Assembly (NCBI GenBank): GCA_022836615.1
Contig: MU405247.1
Span: 227,536-291,535, forward strand
Origin: Annulohypoxylon bovei var. microspora
Taxonomy: Eukaryota > Ascomycota > Sordariomycetes > Xylariales > Hypoxylaceae
Direction of reading: 5' to 3'
Length of the DNA stretch: 64,000 nt
Below, piece by piece: positions 1 to 12,634 of the stretch (the first letter of the stretch is position 1; every line of letters starts with the position of its first letter). Below the pieces are notes generated by a model. That model was not told where the DNA came from, searched no databases, and saw only the letters and a program-made list of their open reading frames with translations. The translations under genes were made by a program, and so were the position numbers.

Positions 1-3000
1 ACTTTTTACGGATCAAGTCATAACCGCGTTACGCACTGACGCAAGCACGGACAACCACCGATTAATGACTATTTCTCGTCCTTCGAGAAAACCCCCCGTT
101 AAATACATTATCAAAACTACTACATGAATGTGTGCCGAGATGGCGTAAGTAAACTTGTTACCTATGTCAAAGCACAAAGCTTGATAACAAGAAATATACC
201 TAGATAAAAATGAATGACCAAAAACGTATAGTCCCCTGCTTACTTGGAGTTGTTGGCTACCAATGATATTTTCTCCCTACATAATAGTATCGCCGTTTTT
301 GGTAGTATTCTCAACTCAAGGACCCTTAAGAGTACGACTATAAACCAACTTTGTATTGTTTTGCGAGACAAGCCGATATGAATCTTTATTGTTACATGCA
401 AACTAGATAGATCTAGATCGTCTGTTACTTCACCTGTGTTGTGATAATATGCAACCTCTTATCTATCAGAGACCACAATTTGATACTAACATTCATACAT
501 CACACAACCTTCAGATCTGTAACAGCCACTTAGCTCTACGAATATCTTGCATTCATCTCAGTAAGCAAGCGAAGGAATATAGAAGGAACGGATCGGAAGT
601 TTGATAGACTGCTTTGGCAAAGGCTAAACGTTGTCGTTACACTACTACCTCGAAGGTTTTGATTCTTGAAGGTCGACAGTCACAAAGCTGCCTAATGCTC
701 TGTAGCCATACATCTTTCGTCGCCAGACATACGACGATCCCACGCCGGTCGTACGCAATTTGCTAGGTCGGTATTCATGATGTTTAACCTCTAACGTGTG
801 CATCGATGACGAGGTGGCCAATATGCACGCACAATCCTCTCATCCCACAATTTCTGCCGGCAAAGAGCTAAGAAACCGACAACCAAGATATAAGTCATTA
901 CCTAATCTTGGTACTAGTTCTGGAGTACATAGCACTAATGCTATCAACGGTTGTCGTGCATTTTGCATGATGATCACATTAGGTACATTACTTGTCCTTA
1001 CTTGTCTAGATGAAGCATCTTAAGGGTGACCAAGTCTGAGGGTCAAGTCGGAATTCTCTTGGCTAGAAAAAAGACTGGATCGCTTAAGTAAAAGTTTACT
1101 CAAGTGAGTTTACCTCCGGCATAGATATCGTGGTTGATAGTCGGGATTCCCTGTGCTTGGATCTTCAGCACACACTGACACCCGACCGCGGGTTTGTATC
1201 CGACTATAATAGGTCAGGGTAGGTGGTAGAAAATTGTCAAAGCGACAATTAAAGCTGCATAGGCGTCAACTTCAATATCCTATAAAATCCAAGCTCGCAG
1301 GCTCGTCAGAATATGTTCCCCGACTTCTGCAGTTGCAATGCTACCATCTCCGCAGATCAATATCCAGTGTACGCACGTTGTCACTCCACCTTTCGTATAT
1401 GTAATTAAAGGGATTATAATCCGTCAACAGATATGCATGTGTATTAGCTTATGCAGCTATATGTAATTGATATCCCAATTTAGTGTTGAGGTCACATCTT
1501 CGGAACTTGCCTTATCACGCTTTCTCCTTTCGATCACCTCCAAATTCAGGAGCTAAATATGTACGCATTTACACGTGTATTATCTTAGGAAGTAACTATG
1601 GGTAGTTAGTTATAGTTTAATTAATTAACTAACCCATAAATCGAATTCGACTTCGTTCAATATTGCGACAACTAATACTTACATCATAAATGACATATGA
1701 TACAAGTTATTTATATGCCTCAAGATTTAGGTCGATAAAGAGTTATTATTAAGTCAAGTGACGTAGGGCTTTCTTCGGTATGGCTAGACGCTAGACCCAA
1801 AGCCCAGCCAGTCGGATCTGGGCAAATACCATACCATACCTACCTACCCAGGTAATGACCAAGGTAATGGGATCTGAAGCGAATTAACATCAGGGTTACC
1901 AATCGCCTCTAGGACCACATACAGTATCTACAGTACATATTGATACCTAGCTTTCGACGACGTTCCCCGGTACAATATCTATTGGATTTAGGATACCCCT
2001 TGGCGGAGATATAGTGAAGTTAAGCTGTTCGATGTCGTCTTCCGCGGCAGCGTACGAGAAAAGTTCCTCTCCCGTTTCAATTAAGCAATGCTAAGAACCT
2101 TCCGCTATCCACAAGCATTGCTATAATAAACCCACCGGAACCCTCGTTTTTTCAACCCATGGCTTGTAAGATAGCCCAGGCGACCCCTGCATCTAGCCAG
2201 GGTCAAAGCTCTATTCCCCTGTCCACCTTGTTCACCCAAGCTGCGATAACCCTAGGTAAACCCTCAAATCCTTGTTAAAGGCTTAAGCGGTTTCAAATTC
2301 CTTGTCGCCGTAGCATTCTGGACCTCCACCAAAACTGTTTTCTCGATGTGTCTAAACCCGATTCTGCAGCTTGCTCCGATCCTTAGTGCGGGATACCTTC
2401 ATCAACTAACCTTGAAACGGTGCCTGGCCTCTTAGGAGAGGATTAGCTGGGTAGCTACAGACAGCTGTATGTTGGTACGGTGCCTTCGAACCGAGTCTTA
2501 CACGACCTTAGCATTCTTACTCGCATACTATCTATCCCATTTCCCAGTACCTACGGTAATGGGCGATGGGTAATGCATGCGGGAGCCGCAGCGATTCTCT
2601 TGTCTTGTCTCGTTCTCCTTGAGTGGAGGTTGCATCCCAAGGTCCCCTGACGCATTTGGTCCAACGAATTCCCTTATTGGATTCTCCTATAGGCTCCATG
2701 GAAATACAGTCCAGAACAATTTGGTACCAGCTATACTCTTCATATTAAGGACATGCATATCCTGTTTCCTCTGCCTCCCCGTTTCTCCCCATCCGTCTGT
2801 TACATGGTGTGTCTATCACTATGAATAGCAGGGCTATCTCTTAAGTGTGTGCATATATTTTCTGTCCTAGCAGTTTTTCGTTGCTCTCGACGCACGCCTG
2901 GTTTTGTTTCACTTTACAAATATATGAGCTCCGCCCGTCACCTTTCGTGCCTTTTATCCGCATGAAAGAAGTTTATTATTTCACTTCCTTGCTTATATTA

Positions 3001-3192
3001 TTCCGTTAGCGTGGTTTGTGATTTGCCTAGGGACCCTCGTTACAGGTCCAATGGCCCATATAGCAGCTTGTCTCGTCGACACCGATTTCGACACCAGCAG
3101 CTTAAGAAGTTATATAGTAAATGCCTTCTCTGCGCAAGCTTCTACCGACTCGGTATGACCTTAACCTTCCTGGTACAAGGTAACTCTATCAG
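1..3192. other. gene-free left flank
   Basis: No convincing coding region is visible on either strand in about 3.2 kb. The open frames are short (75-84 codons) and lack recognisable motifs or splice structure. The sequence is moderately AT-rich and holds scattered TAGG/CCTA words, for example near 1835-1860. The last few hundred bases before 3193 are pyrimidine-rich and presumably contain the promoter and 5' leader of the Usp1-domain gene. I see no tRNA, inverted-repeat element or transposase remnant. Confidence 0.6.
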
Positions 3193-5334
3193 ATGTCTCA
3201 ACATACTAACATTACCATACAGTTGTCGTCTGTAAGCTCGACTGAAGAAAAAAAACCATTCGCTTGGAGGATGCAGAACCCGGAGACGAGGAAATACCAG
3301 CTATTTCCTAAGGAAAAACAGCTTCCAACACCAGCTACTGGAAAGCAATTGGACCCTGAGCAAGCCTTCGCCATGGCTATGGGGCAAGCAGAAAAGACCT
3401 CGGTAGCGAACGGCCTGCGGATGAGAATCAAGGAGCACAACTTGACGAGAAGGAGGAAAATCAGTGTCCCTGAGTTGGGCCCTATGACGACGGTACAGGA
3501 GGTGGCAATGGATTCTCGTGAGTCGAAGAATTATCTCGATGCCCGTCTGATAACTAATCACTTGTAGCAACAATCCCAGGCCGGCCTGCGTTACATGAAC
3601 GATCTATTAGCTCTCCTGTTAACTCCTGGCGTCAACGTCATTTCATGGAGTCCGTGGCCGGCATAAAACAAAACCTGGACGAGAACTTAGAAACATCGCC
3701 CCCTTCCGAAGATGTACGGAAATTTACTGGCTCACCTTTAAAGCAGCCGCTCTCACCTAGGGATCTAGCACCTTTAACGATACCTACGCAAGGTGGCTCA
3801 CTTCCGAGACTGGCCCGGCAACTTTCGTTGAGCCGCCTTCGAAACAGGGAACCAGAATCAGCGATCAAGTCAGCCCGGACCGACGACTCACCAAGGACGC
3901 GCACTCCATTCACGCCTGCTTCCACCTCGATCACGACCCCAATGTCAGCGTCTACGAACATGACTACTTCGACACTACCAACGCCGGTATCAGCACCTGC
4001 AGAATGCCGAGCTTCCCCGAGACCTTGGGAAAGGCTAGGCTCGGTCACGCCTGTGCTTACATCACAACCAAGCATTGACTCTATGGCGACCCCGAAAACA
4101 GAGTCCGAGGCACGATCCGCCCCGATCCTATCCCATAGACGTGGTCATTCCGAGTCCGGAAGCATCATGGATCGTGGACGTCCACGAAAGCGAAGCGATG
4201 GTACACCAATTGGTAACCACAGACGAGATGCGTCCAAGAGGAGCATTAGTGCCGAACGTCGAGCCTTCGAGTCCTTACCTCAAGGATGGAAGTCCACTGA
4301 GGCAGTCAAGACTTTGGATGCGTCTGAAGTTGCTTACTTACAGAAGCAAGCACTAGGCCAAGTCCTTAGGTTCGAGGTACTCAAGAAGGATGATGTTGAG
4401 AGCCTTTCAAAGGTAGGCCCCTTTCACTCTTGACCTCGGTCCTTAATAATCTAACCATTCATAGGAACTTCGCCATCTTGATGAGCGAACCGAATATCTT
4501 CGTCACACTTATACTTCTCTACGTGCTGGGCGCCGAAATCTTCATAGCCGCATTTGTCAATATTTGCGGTCGCCTCGCGTTGCTAAATTTAGCTACGAGT
4601 CGATGCTAAAGCAGGAGGAAACTCTTGCTGAGCTCGATGCCTCAATTGATGATTGGGTTTCTAAGCTTGAACATGCCGAGAATCGACGGACGCGCGTCAG
4701 GCAAAAGCTTCTTGAGCATGTTGCCGCCGCTTCTACCCTCTCGATAGTTAAAGACATCGCTGGTGCAAGCGAAATCCTTCAACAAGCTATGGGAGTTCGA
4801 CTTCCCAGCGGAGCCTCCGATATCTCGACACCACCTCGAAGCCCAACCAAGATCAACACTCCTACTCAGTCTCAGTCGCCGTCCACGTCGCCTCAACGTG
4901 TTGTCGCTAGAGTGCCTTCAATGATCCCGGAGCTACCAGCTGAGGAGCTTGAAGAAGCTCTGGTTGACCGCAAACGCAAGAGCTCATCAGCCGAGTCTAC
5001 TCTTCAGCGAATGGAAAGCATTCGCATTTATGCTGACAGCGACGTCTACGCCCTCCTAGCGGATGTCGAAAGTGAATTTACGAAACTAAACGATGGTGCC
5101 GCTAGCCCTAAAGTTCAATGCCAACACGAAACAGAGGAGGAACGTCGAGTTCTGCATCGGACCCTCAGCCATGATATTATCAACAAAGGCTACCCGAAAG
5201 CTCTTAACAACAAGACACCTCCCGTCTCGCCCCCGGCACCTACACCACCAGTAAAGAACTCCCCCACAGGCGACATTTTCTTGACCGCTGCTGTTTTTCA
5301 GCCTTCGCGATCAGGAACACCTGCGTCCAATTAA
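3193..5334 (+). CDS. Usp1-domain septation protein
   Basis: Three exons, 3193-3517, 3568-4412 and 4465-5334, give 679 aa. Both introns have GT-AG ends (GTGAGT and GTAGGC donors, with CTAA-type branch sites), and the frame is kept across both. The N-terminus carries a PETRKYQLFPKEKQLP segment. Residues about 100-340 are Ser/Pro/Thr-rich and probably disordered. Residues about 345-470 form a charged helical, coiled-coil-like block (GWKSTEAVKTLDASEVAYLQ onward) that matches the fungal 'up-regulated during septation' (Usp1) domain. The tail is again low complexity. The family is linked to septum formation in filamentous ascomycetes; its molecular activity is not established. The start is the first ATG of the long frame. 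A 45-nt candidate intron at about 3180-3224, or initiation at the Met about 3271, would change only the first 20-30 residues. Confidence 0.85.
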
Positions 5335-8300
5335 ACTCATGCATCAATTTTTATTAAGCATTGTTCATACACATCGTTGATATCACTTGGATTTTTGCTG
5401 CATATTCCTCGTTTGATTTATCTAACGCCTGACAACGTTCCTTATTATTTTATGACTCCATCATGATCCGACGAATAACGGCCGGCCACAACGATCGACA
5501 GCATCCACATGACGGCATATTTGCATTATACACTTCTTGTCATTCCTTTGATATCACTAGCATTTACGATAACGGATACCCGGCGTTCCCTTTTTTCTCT
5601 TTTTTCTTCTCTATACTATATCCCCCTCCTTATTTTATTGTCTATTTCATACCATTTGCCTTCATTTATTTTTCATTAGTCCGCGGAAGTTTTACCAACT
5701 AGAAGTTGTGTCTCATTTTCATAACAAGGCGTCAGGGTCGCTTTTGGCTTACCATCATCATATGCCTTTGACAAACACGGACACCTCTATACCCAGTGCG
5801 CTAGGTACCGTTAAGCACGTCATCACGGCTGAAAAGAAAGAGTTACTATTCGAGATACTGTATTTATTTTTTTATTTTTTTCCTGTCTTAGGCATTAGGG
5901 GGGGTCGTTCGGCTTGAGGTTGCATGGGTTGGGAGAGTGTGGGAATATGAGGTCGTGTACAAACGGAGATTAGAAGAGACTGCAACAAAAGTCCTAAAGA
6001 CTGAACTGGCAACAGGGTCTAGGTTCGGGAGCCCATGAGGCGAAACATCGGCGCCTACGAGCGGTTCAATCTTGTAACACTAGAGGCCTACATTTACAAT
6101 GTTGCTATAACAATACCTGTCACAATACCAAAAGACTTTTGCCATGAACATGACTGACTTACTATAACCCACCTACCGAGTATGCTATGCAAGCCGTCGA
6201 TGGTATCCGTATAGAAAACGTGAGACCACCCCTCGTTTCAATCCTCCACCTCGATCCGGACCCCAAGACACAGCCCTATCTAACCCCAGAGGTTTCTGTT
6301 TCGACTTCCCGAAGCCCGTCGTCGCGCTGAAGAAACCAAGCCGATCCTTCCCGCACGGCCAGACACGCAGAAGCCTTATCAGAAAACCGGGAATCCTTCG
6401 TCGCGACGCTGGGAAAGAAGTCTCGTGGCCCCAGCCTCCTCCTCCATCCCCCATCCCCGTGTTCTGAGTTTAAGCTCATAGGATTTGTTTCTTTGTCTGT
6501 TTGTTCCTGTGAGCGCGCCCACTTATTACGCTTCATTGCATACCTAGTACATGCAGATTGGGAGCTTCGGTAAATCGCGAATCCTCCTCGATCCGTCGAG
6601 CCCATCGAGATGCTTTCGGCGCAAACTTACTATGCCCTGGCCTGACCTGGACTTAATACTTACTTAGGCAACCTACCTACCTACCTAAGGCGTCCACGAT
6701 GCTGCTACTTAGAGATCCTTCCGGCGATACGGGATCTGCAAGCTTGTCCTTCTGGGTAGCTAGCTAAGCTTTCTTCCTACGATCACTGCTGCCTGGGGGA
6801 AGTGCCCGCAGAGAGAGAGAGTCGTCGGCAGACGCCCTACGACAACGAAGAAACACTTACCCCTACCTTTCGTCCTAACTTTCGTTTTGGGCAATCCTCA
6901 GGAGCGACTGCCGCCCTCACTCCAGAGATCCTGGGCCGCGTCTAGGCCGGCGTCAACTCGGATAGGCGACGTGGGGGGGCAGCACAAGAAACGCGAGGCC
7001 TTCCTGCCGACCGAGGAAAGTCTGGGTTGGAATATCTATGTAAGTGTATAATCCAGCCTTCGTAAACCGTTTCAAGGACAAAGGCCAACCGGTCAGATTC
7101 GCGGCCCAATCACGCGGCCTCTCGCCGAGGCATCAGAAACGGGTAGACCAACACGAGGAGGCGAGGGATCTACGTTCTACAATCTAGAGCATCTCGGAAC
7201 AGATCGCCGCAGGCAGATCCGCTATCGTCTTCGGCATCGCCATCGCCGTCGGTATCTGAGACGCGGGTGCTGCATACACACCTACACACCTACATAGCCG
7301 CGTATAGAGCAATAGCTGCAGCGTAACAGCTAACACTCTCCCGCGCAGCGCACGACGTCCCAGGTAATCAACTCGAAGGACGCCACAAGCGCGATCGGAA
7401 CCACCCGAGTCTGGACACGATAATCTCAGGTTGACCTTGCGCGACCTGACGCTTCTCAGGCCATGCGCCACCGACCAACCGGCAGCACGATTTTGGCACG
7501 GAAAAAGCAAAGCGCAATCTAGATGCGCAGCCATTTAGCCGAGGCCGTGTCTGGGTCATCGTGTCGTCATCATCGCCATCGTCGCCGGCGACCCGCGGTG
7601 CGACGCCGAGGTGATTGGCGCGTTCTGCTCGGTGTATGCGCAGAGATAAATTTAGCTCACCGTATGTACTTACCCACCACCACCACCACCAGCAGTAGAT
7701 CAATTAACCTACACCTCGACCGGCCTCCCTATGCATGTATGTATGTAGGTAGATGAAGTGCGATAGATATGCGCATATGCACACCCATCGCCCCTGACGC
7801 AGGAGAAAAAACGCCAGGGTATCTCCCACTCGTCGCCTGCGACTGGACACCGCCCTTTGGCCTATACCCCGGTCCAGGTGCGGGTATCCGCTTTCGTTTC
7901 GTTTCGTGTGGCGGGACCCCTCTCTCCGCTCCCACTCCGCTCCCGGGGTCGTCGACAGACCTACCTACCTACCTACCTACTTACCGAGAAGCCACGATTC
8001 CTGCGCTGCGCTGCACTGCACATGTATGTATGTGTATATCTAGATTCTAGGTAGGTATGGAGGTTATGTAGGCAGGTAGGTATATGTGCGCGCGGACACT
8101 GGGTTCTGTATGCGACATCGTTAAAGATTGCCCATCAGCGGGCACCCCGCCTCGCCTCTCTCTCTCTGCAATGCGGGCGAATGCCGAAGGTGGATGATCT
8201 GATCGTCGTCGGCGGCGCATGACGGTACCCATAAGGGGGTCAGGACGGCCTCGTGCTACCCTTGGCCGCCCTGCGCGAGGTCATTTACGCGTGTATAGCT

Positions 8301-8339
8301 TCGCTGCTGCACTTCCGGTTCTAGGCTCTGCATCGGTGC

Positions 8340-8361
8340 ATAGGTAGGTAGGTAGGTAAGG
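8340..8361. repeat. TAGG tetranucleotide array
   Basis: Five consecutive TAGG-phase units lie in the spacer. The same tetranucleotide, or its complement CCTA, recurs as short arrays in many other spacers of the window. This is one of the longer and cleaner copies. Confidence 0.8.
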
Positions 8362-8509
8362 AATACTAGGCACATCATGCACGCATCGACGGGATGGGTA
8401 GCATTACAGGATTTCGTCCTGTTTTACAGCAATCTGTGCCGAGGCTAAACTGGGCTGACTCTGCCCTGCTCTAGGCTAAACTTACTATGCAGGTGTGTCA
8501 AGTTTTTTC

Positions 8510-8530
8510 GCTGCTGCTGCTGCTGCTGCG
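8510..8530. repeat. CTG/CAG trinucleotide run
   Basis: Seven consecutive GCT units in non-coding sequence, directly followed by imperfect GC-rich copies. It is a simple microsatellite with no coding context on either strand. Confidence 0.8.
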
Positions 8531-8889
8531 AAGCTGCGCTAGCATCGTCGCGGATTGCGACAGGAAATGACCTGTCACATTTGCGATTACCAGAGATCCT
8601 TTAACCAAGTTATTGGCGATCACGTACGTCGCCATTATGCAGATCTCGGTGACATGCATAGGAGACGGAAAATTTTGTGAGGGGTAGATGATAAAGAAGT
8701 ACATAAGCATGTTTCATCAGATCAGCGCTGCAGAAAGCACCTGCATGAGGATAAAACCATCACGATTTTAACTTGTCCAAAAATTGACCAACACCTCCGA
8801 AATGGTACTTATGGATTTATGTATAAGGCTCGAGCCATGCAATAACTGAGGCGACCTGGTATAAACCGATATTCTCGAATAAGTCGAGT

Positions 8890-9666
8890 CTAGGTCTCGG
8901 GATGCAAGGTACCGGACTGCAGTACGGCCGTCCAGAAGCCGCCCATCTGCGCCGCGACCGCCTCGGCCGTCCGGCCTTGGTTATCCTTGAGCGCTCGGAT
9001 ATCTTCCGAACACAACGTGCTGGGCCGCTGGATTCCCATCGCTTGAGCCGCTTGCACTACCGGCCCCGGGAACGCTCCGGTAGGCAGGGTAGACGCTATC
9101 CATAAAAGCAACCAGACGACTTCATCCTGCCCCTTTTCCACGGCTAAGTGCAAGCCACTTTTCGAGTCTTCTAGTGGATCTTGATAGCGAATGAGTTGTG
9201 TAGCGCTCATCGCAGACTCGGATCCCTCCGCCTGATCAGCATCACGCAGAATCCCTACTATGCCGTCTATGTCGCCCTCGCTACACATAACGTGATAGGC
9301 GCGAGCGGGCAGGGCCTCGGGATTGGCTTCTATATAAGCTTCCTCGGTGATCGCAGGGAAAATATCGTAGTTTTCCTGGATGCCGCCCTCGTTGGTATAT
9401 CTTGTTAAGATAGCCGCACCGGGTGCAGCTTGTAAGAACGGGTTGCTGGTCGAGGGTCCTGCTGTGTTCGTGGCAAGCTCTGCACCACATGATGGACATT
9501 TTAGCGAAATGGCTAATGCCGCGGATTGGTCGAGGAGACATTGCCAATGGAAATGGCAGCCGCAAGAAACCTCCAGGTCGTCAGGGACGAACTTCTGCTC
9601 ATCGTTGCCGTCGTCATCTTCCACTTCCAGCACGAGTGGCTCTTCGCAGATTTTACAAGCTCCCAT
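8890..9666 (-). CDS. RING-like zinc-finger protein with ankyrin-type C-terminal half
   Basis: A single-exon gene of 258 aa, with ATG at 9666-9664. The N-terminus has the metal-ligand spacing of a RING-type finger: C4-x2-C7, then C35/C37-H38-x-H40-x2-C43, then C57-x2-C60, with an acidic insert at residues 16-30 lengthening the first loop. Residues about 120-245 contain two ankyrin-like helical repeats (ARAYHVMCSEGDIDGIVGIL; SGLHLAVEKGQDEVVWLLL; KDNQGRTAEAVAAQMGG). The combination suggests an E3 ubiquitin ligase with a substrate-binding ankyrin module. That role is inferred from architecture only, since no substrate is visible. No signal peptide or membrane segment is present. About 2.1 kb of empty sequence lies upstream on its 5' side. 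Confidence 0.85.
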   Translation of the reverse strand: MGACKICEEPLVLEVEDDDGNDEQKFVPDDLEVSCGCHFHWQCLLDQSAALAISLKCPSCGAELATNTAGPSTSNPFLQAAPGAAILTRYTNEGGIQENYDIFPAITEEAYIEANPEALPARAYHVMCSEGDIDGIVGILRDADQAEGSESAMSATQLIRYQDPLEDSKSGLHLAVEKGQDEVVWLLLWIASTLPTGAFPGPVVQAAQAMGIQRPSTLCSEDIRALKDNQGRTAEAVAAQMGGFWTAVLQSGTLHPET

Positions 9667-11783
9667 CTTCGAGTGGTCTAGTCGATGTCCAAGAAGAGTG
9701 ATCCAAGAACAACAAAAGTAGCCGCAGAGCTAGGAGAATGCACGGGTTTGGTCCAAGCCTACCTACCTAGGTAAGTGTCTGTATCCATCACACGTGAGAG
9801 ATGGTCCGGCAAAAGAGGTGAGCGTCAGGACAGAAATCATCGCTATCCGCCATCCGTCATCCACCATCCGAGTAAATCCAGGGCACCATAGTAGCAACAA
9901 ATTGCTGGGTGCAAAGAAGATGGCCGCATCGAAGATCAAAAGATATCATAAGAACTTACCAATGGTTAGGTAGTTAGGTAGGTATCAATCTCTACTAGCA
10001 ACGAATGATAAGAGGCTGATATTCTCGCAGAATTAAAAGCCTGGGTATAGTGTCAGCGAAAAAAAGATCGGATAAAAATAAATAATCGATACGAAGTGTT
10101 TTATTCACAATGAAATCGCAATAAGAAATTGTTGATCGTGTAACTTCCCAATTTCCATACTACCAAAAATATTAAGTGGAGAATTGAGGGTTAGTGGATT
10201 TATGTGGATCCGGTCCGACTATTCGGTACCTGGGTACTTAAGTGTCGTCAATAAAAATATGGATTCAATTCCAATGTTAGATCCGACGATCCTATTGGGT
10301 CCAACTATTGAAAATGGGGTCCGTGAATCCAGTGACCAAAATCTTCGAGGCTCAGGAGCAAAGATTATTGGTAACTTCATATCCAATAGTCCAAGTCCGT
10401 TCAGCTGGGCAAGGGGGCAACATATCAATTACAAACCACCTATCGACTATTGCGGTCTATATGAGGACATGGTATACATGGGTTATGCTTTTTTAAATAG
10501 AACAGGTATGTATAAGTCGTATTCCTATCCTATTATTTTTTGGGGGTTCTCGTCGAAAAGTTTGGTTCTCCTTCGCAGCCTTCGGGTTCGCGTAAAGAAA
10601 GAAGAAGAAAAAAGGGACTAAAACGATGGCAAAAGAGACTATAGCCTTATTTCTCCGTTGCTAGCTGAAAGCCCCCGCTGGAATTTTCGTTTTTAGGATC
10701 GTGTAGGAATCAGCAACATCGTTAGTCTTGAAGGCTGTGGTCGGTATTCGCGCTCGTTAAGGAATGGAGTTCGCTGGGCGCCGCCGTCTCCGGCAAGGCT
10801 AGACCCTTCTGTTTTTATCGTCAATGGCCGACATGTGTGATCACATACATATTCGCAATCACTAATCCTTGGCTTGCCATGTGGCATTGGGTTCAACCGG
10901 CAGAGAGATAGGCTTAGTGTGAACTGGTAGGTACTGTTCGTCATCATCTTTGCCGACGGTCTCTAGGTTCTTGCACTAAACTGTCCGGCCGTCACTTAGC
11001 GGCTGCGTCTGTCTTAACACATGGCATTTGGCACATGGCAGCCCAGTTTCTAGCTGCGGTTTTGTGCAACGCCGTTTTTGACTACATCGGTATATGTTCC
11101 TAGAGGGCTAAGCGAGCAATTAGGACAACTCCGAGGCTAGATAAGGGGTATGGAGATATTTTGGGAGGTAACCCGGCGCCTCTTTAAAATCTTCACGGGG
11201 TCATGTGGATCCGAGTCTGCTAAGATAGGTACCGAGCCGATCATTTTGCTTTCGCTGCTCTTGGTAGGTAGTTAGGTAGACCCATACATTGTATTGGTAG
11301 TAGCTAACTGACTATGATATCCTAAAGGGAGTGCTATTCTCGTCTTGCACTAGTAATACAACTGACTAAAGTCAAACTCTGTATACCATGTGCAGTGTTT
11401 AGTGTCCAATGTCCTGTTGGTTATGTCCATACGCTTGCTGATACTGCACCCGGCAGTCTCTTCACAGACTTGCTGCGTCTTCCTTCTCAAATGATGCCCT
11501 ACCAACAACTCCTCGAACATAACCCACTAGTCTATAAACTTTTTTAATGGTTATAGTGAGCGTGTTTCCCTAGCACATGTTCGACATGTTCGTCGATAAT
11601 ACCGTATCCCGTGTTCCGTGTCCCCCTGTTCCCTGCCCGGATCCTCCGGTGCTGAAATTCATAGCACCGTTCGTCCGTACGACGTGATAACATCATACAC
11701 CATGTATATTCTCATGCCAAAGTCGAGACTAGTCGTAGTCTACTAACCTCTAAGTGGTACTATAGTCCGCTTCGAAGCGGCGA
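9667..11783. other. intergenic spacer
   Basis: About 2.1 kb between the 5' end of the RING/ankyrin gene and the 3' end of the unrecognised four-exon gene, both on the minus strand. The 145-codon plus-strand frame at 10184-10621 opens at TTG rather than ATG, has no motif and is not supported as a gene. Short CCTA/TAGG words occur near 9755-9775 and 9966-9983. The 300 bases upstream of 9666 should contain the RING gene promoter. Confidence 0.5.
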
Positions 11784-12634
11784 TTAAGTTGTTTGTGGGC
11801 GTGCCCGCACCCAGCGCTGAACAGACCGAAGACTTGGGTCTTCCGCCGTCCAGCGGCCCATCGACATATCCGAGGTCTGAAGCTCTTGATAGATGGCCTC
11901 ATCTGTGATTCGTGAAAGTTCCTGAGTTGCGCGTCAGCAAGAGACCGGAGGGCGAAGGAAATTTGCGTATCGTAGAGGGGTCAGGGGGTAGGCTAGGCAA
12001 ATAATCGTCTTTGAGGGAAATAAGGATCTACCGTACTCCTCGTAGTTGGTCATCACAGGCTCTAAGTTGTCGTCTGTGCGAATTGTTTGGCCGCTGGCCT
12101 TGGAGGACGCTTTCTCGATACTCGATCCATCTTTGTGCCGCTGCCTGGCGGAGGTAGATCTTCTGACCTTCGTGTCTACGAGAGTATGCGTCTAAAAGGA
12201 TTCTGTAAAAGGGTTTGCGTGTTAGTGACTTTCCCGTTGTCGATGGGAAATCGGTAATAGTTGTTGCTTGTTCGAAGAAGGACTAAACGTACTGTTTCAA
12301 CTCTGCTCGTTGCTGTTCTGCCTCACCGCCGTTGGCTTGAGGTACTGTAACGTCGGCTGCGCAGTTAAGAATGTGTTGACCGTCTAAGGCGCATTGGCGC
12401 AAAGCCGCCCAACCTTCAGTGTAATATTCTTCAGTGTTTGGAGGGTCTACTGGCGCTGCGGCGATGTAATACTGGAGGTTTCGAAAATCGGAAAGAATAT
12501 CGGCGACCCGCGCCGTTCGATAGTCGTTCACTGGGTTGGTTTGTTAGAAACTCGAAAAGGAGGTATGACTCCTATTATTGGCTTGGGCAGCCATCTCGCT
12601 AACCCCAACACTGTCTGTACTTACATCCGTCCAT
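11784..12634 (-). CDS. unrecognised 183-aa helical protein, four exons
   Basis: I reconstructed this gene from splice signals. Exons in gene order are 12634-12625 (10 nt), 12530-12293, 12202-12037 and 11921-11784, totalling 552 nt including a TAA stop. Intron 1 has a GTAAGT donor, a CTAAC branch and a CCCAG acceptor. Intron 2 has GTACGT, CTAAC and TACAG. Intron 3 has GTACGG and CTCAG. Frame is maintained throughout. The product is hydrophilic and strongly helical in appearance, with runs such as AELKQILLDAYSRRHEGQK and EIYQEL-like segments, a Trp-containing C-terminus (WTAEDPSLRSVQRWVRAR), and no signal peptide or membrane span. I do not recognise the family. The well-formed introns and protein-like exons argue that it is real; the 10-nt first exon is the weakest part of the model. 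Confidence 0.65.

Larger units (their letters stand above)
5335..8889. other. long intergenic spacer with short tandem repeats
   Basis: About 3.5 kb between the Usp1-domain gene and the RING/ankyrin gene, whose 3' end faces this spacer. The first 600 bases are T-rich and fit a 3' UTR. From about 6.2 to 8.3 kb the GC content is higher, so several overlapping open frames of 60-116 codons appear on both strands. They have no motifs and no splice structure, and I treat them as chance. Tandem tetranucleotides are frequent: CCTA arrays near 6670 and 7960-7985, and TAGG near 8050-8080 and 8340-8360. There are also an ACC run at 7673-7690 and a CTG run at 8510-8530. Confidence 0.5.

Noticed and set aside
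7184..7703. overlapping minus-strand frames of 111-116 codons
   Set aside because: No motifs, partial non-ATG starts and tetranucleotide repeats nearby; chance frames in a GC-richer spacer.
10184..10621. 145-codon plus-strand frame
   Set aside because: Begins at TTG, no recognisable family, AT-rich spacer composition.
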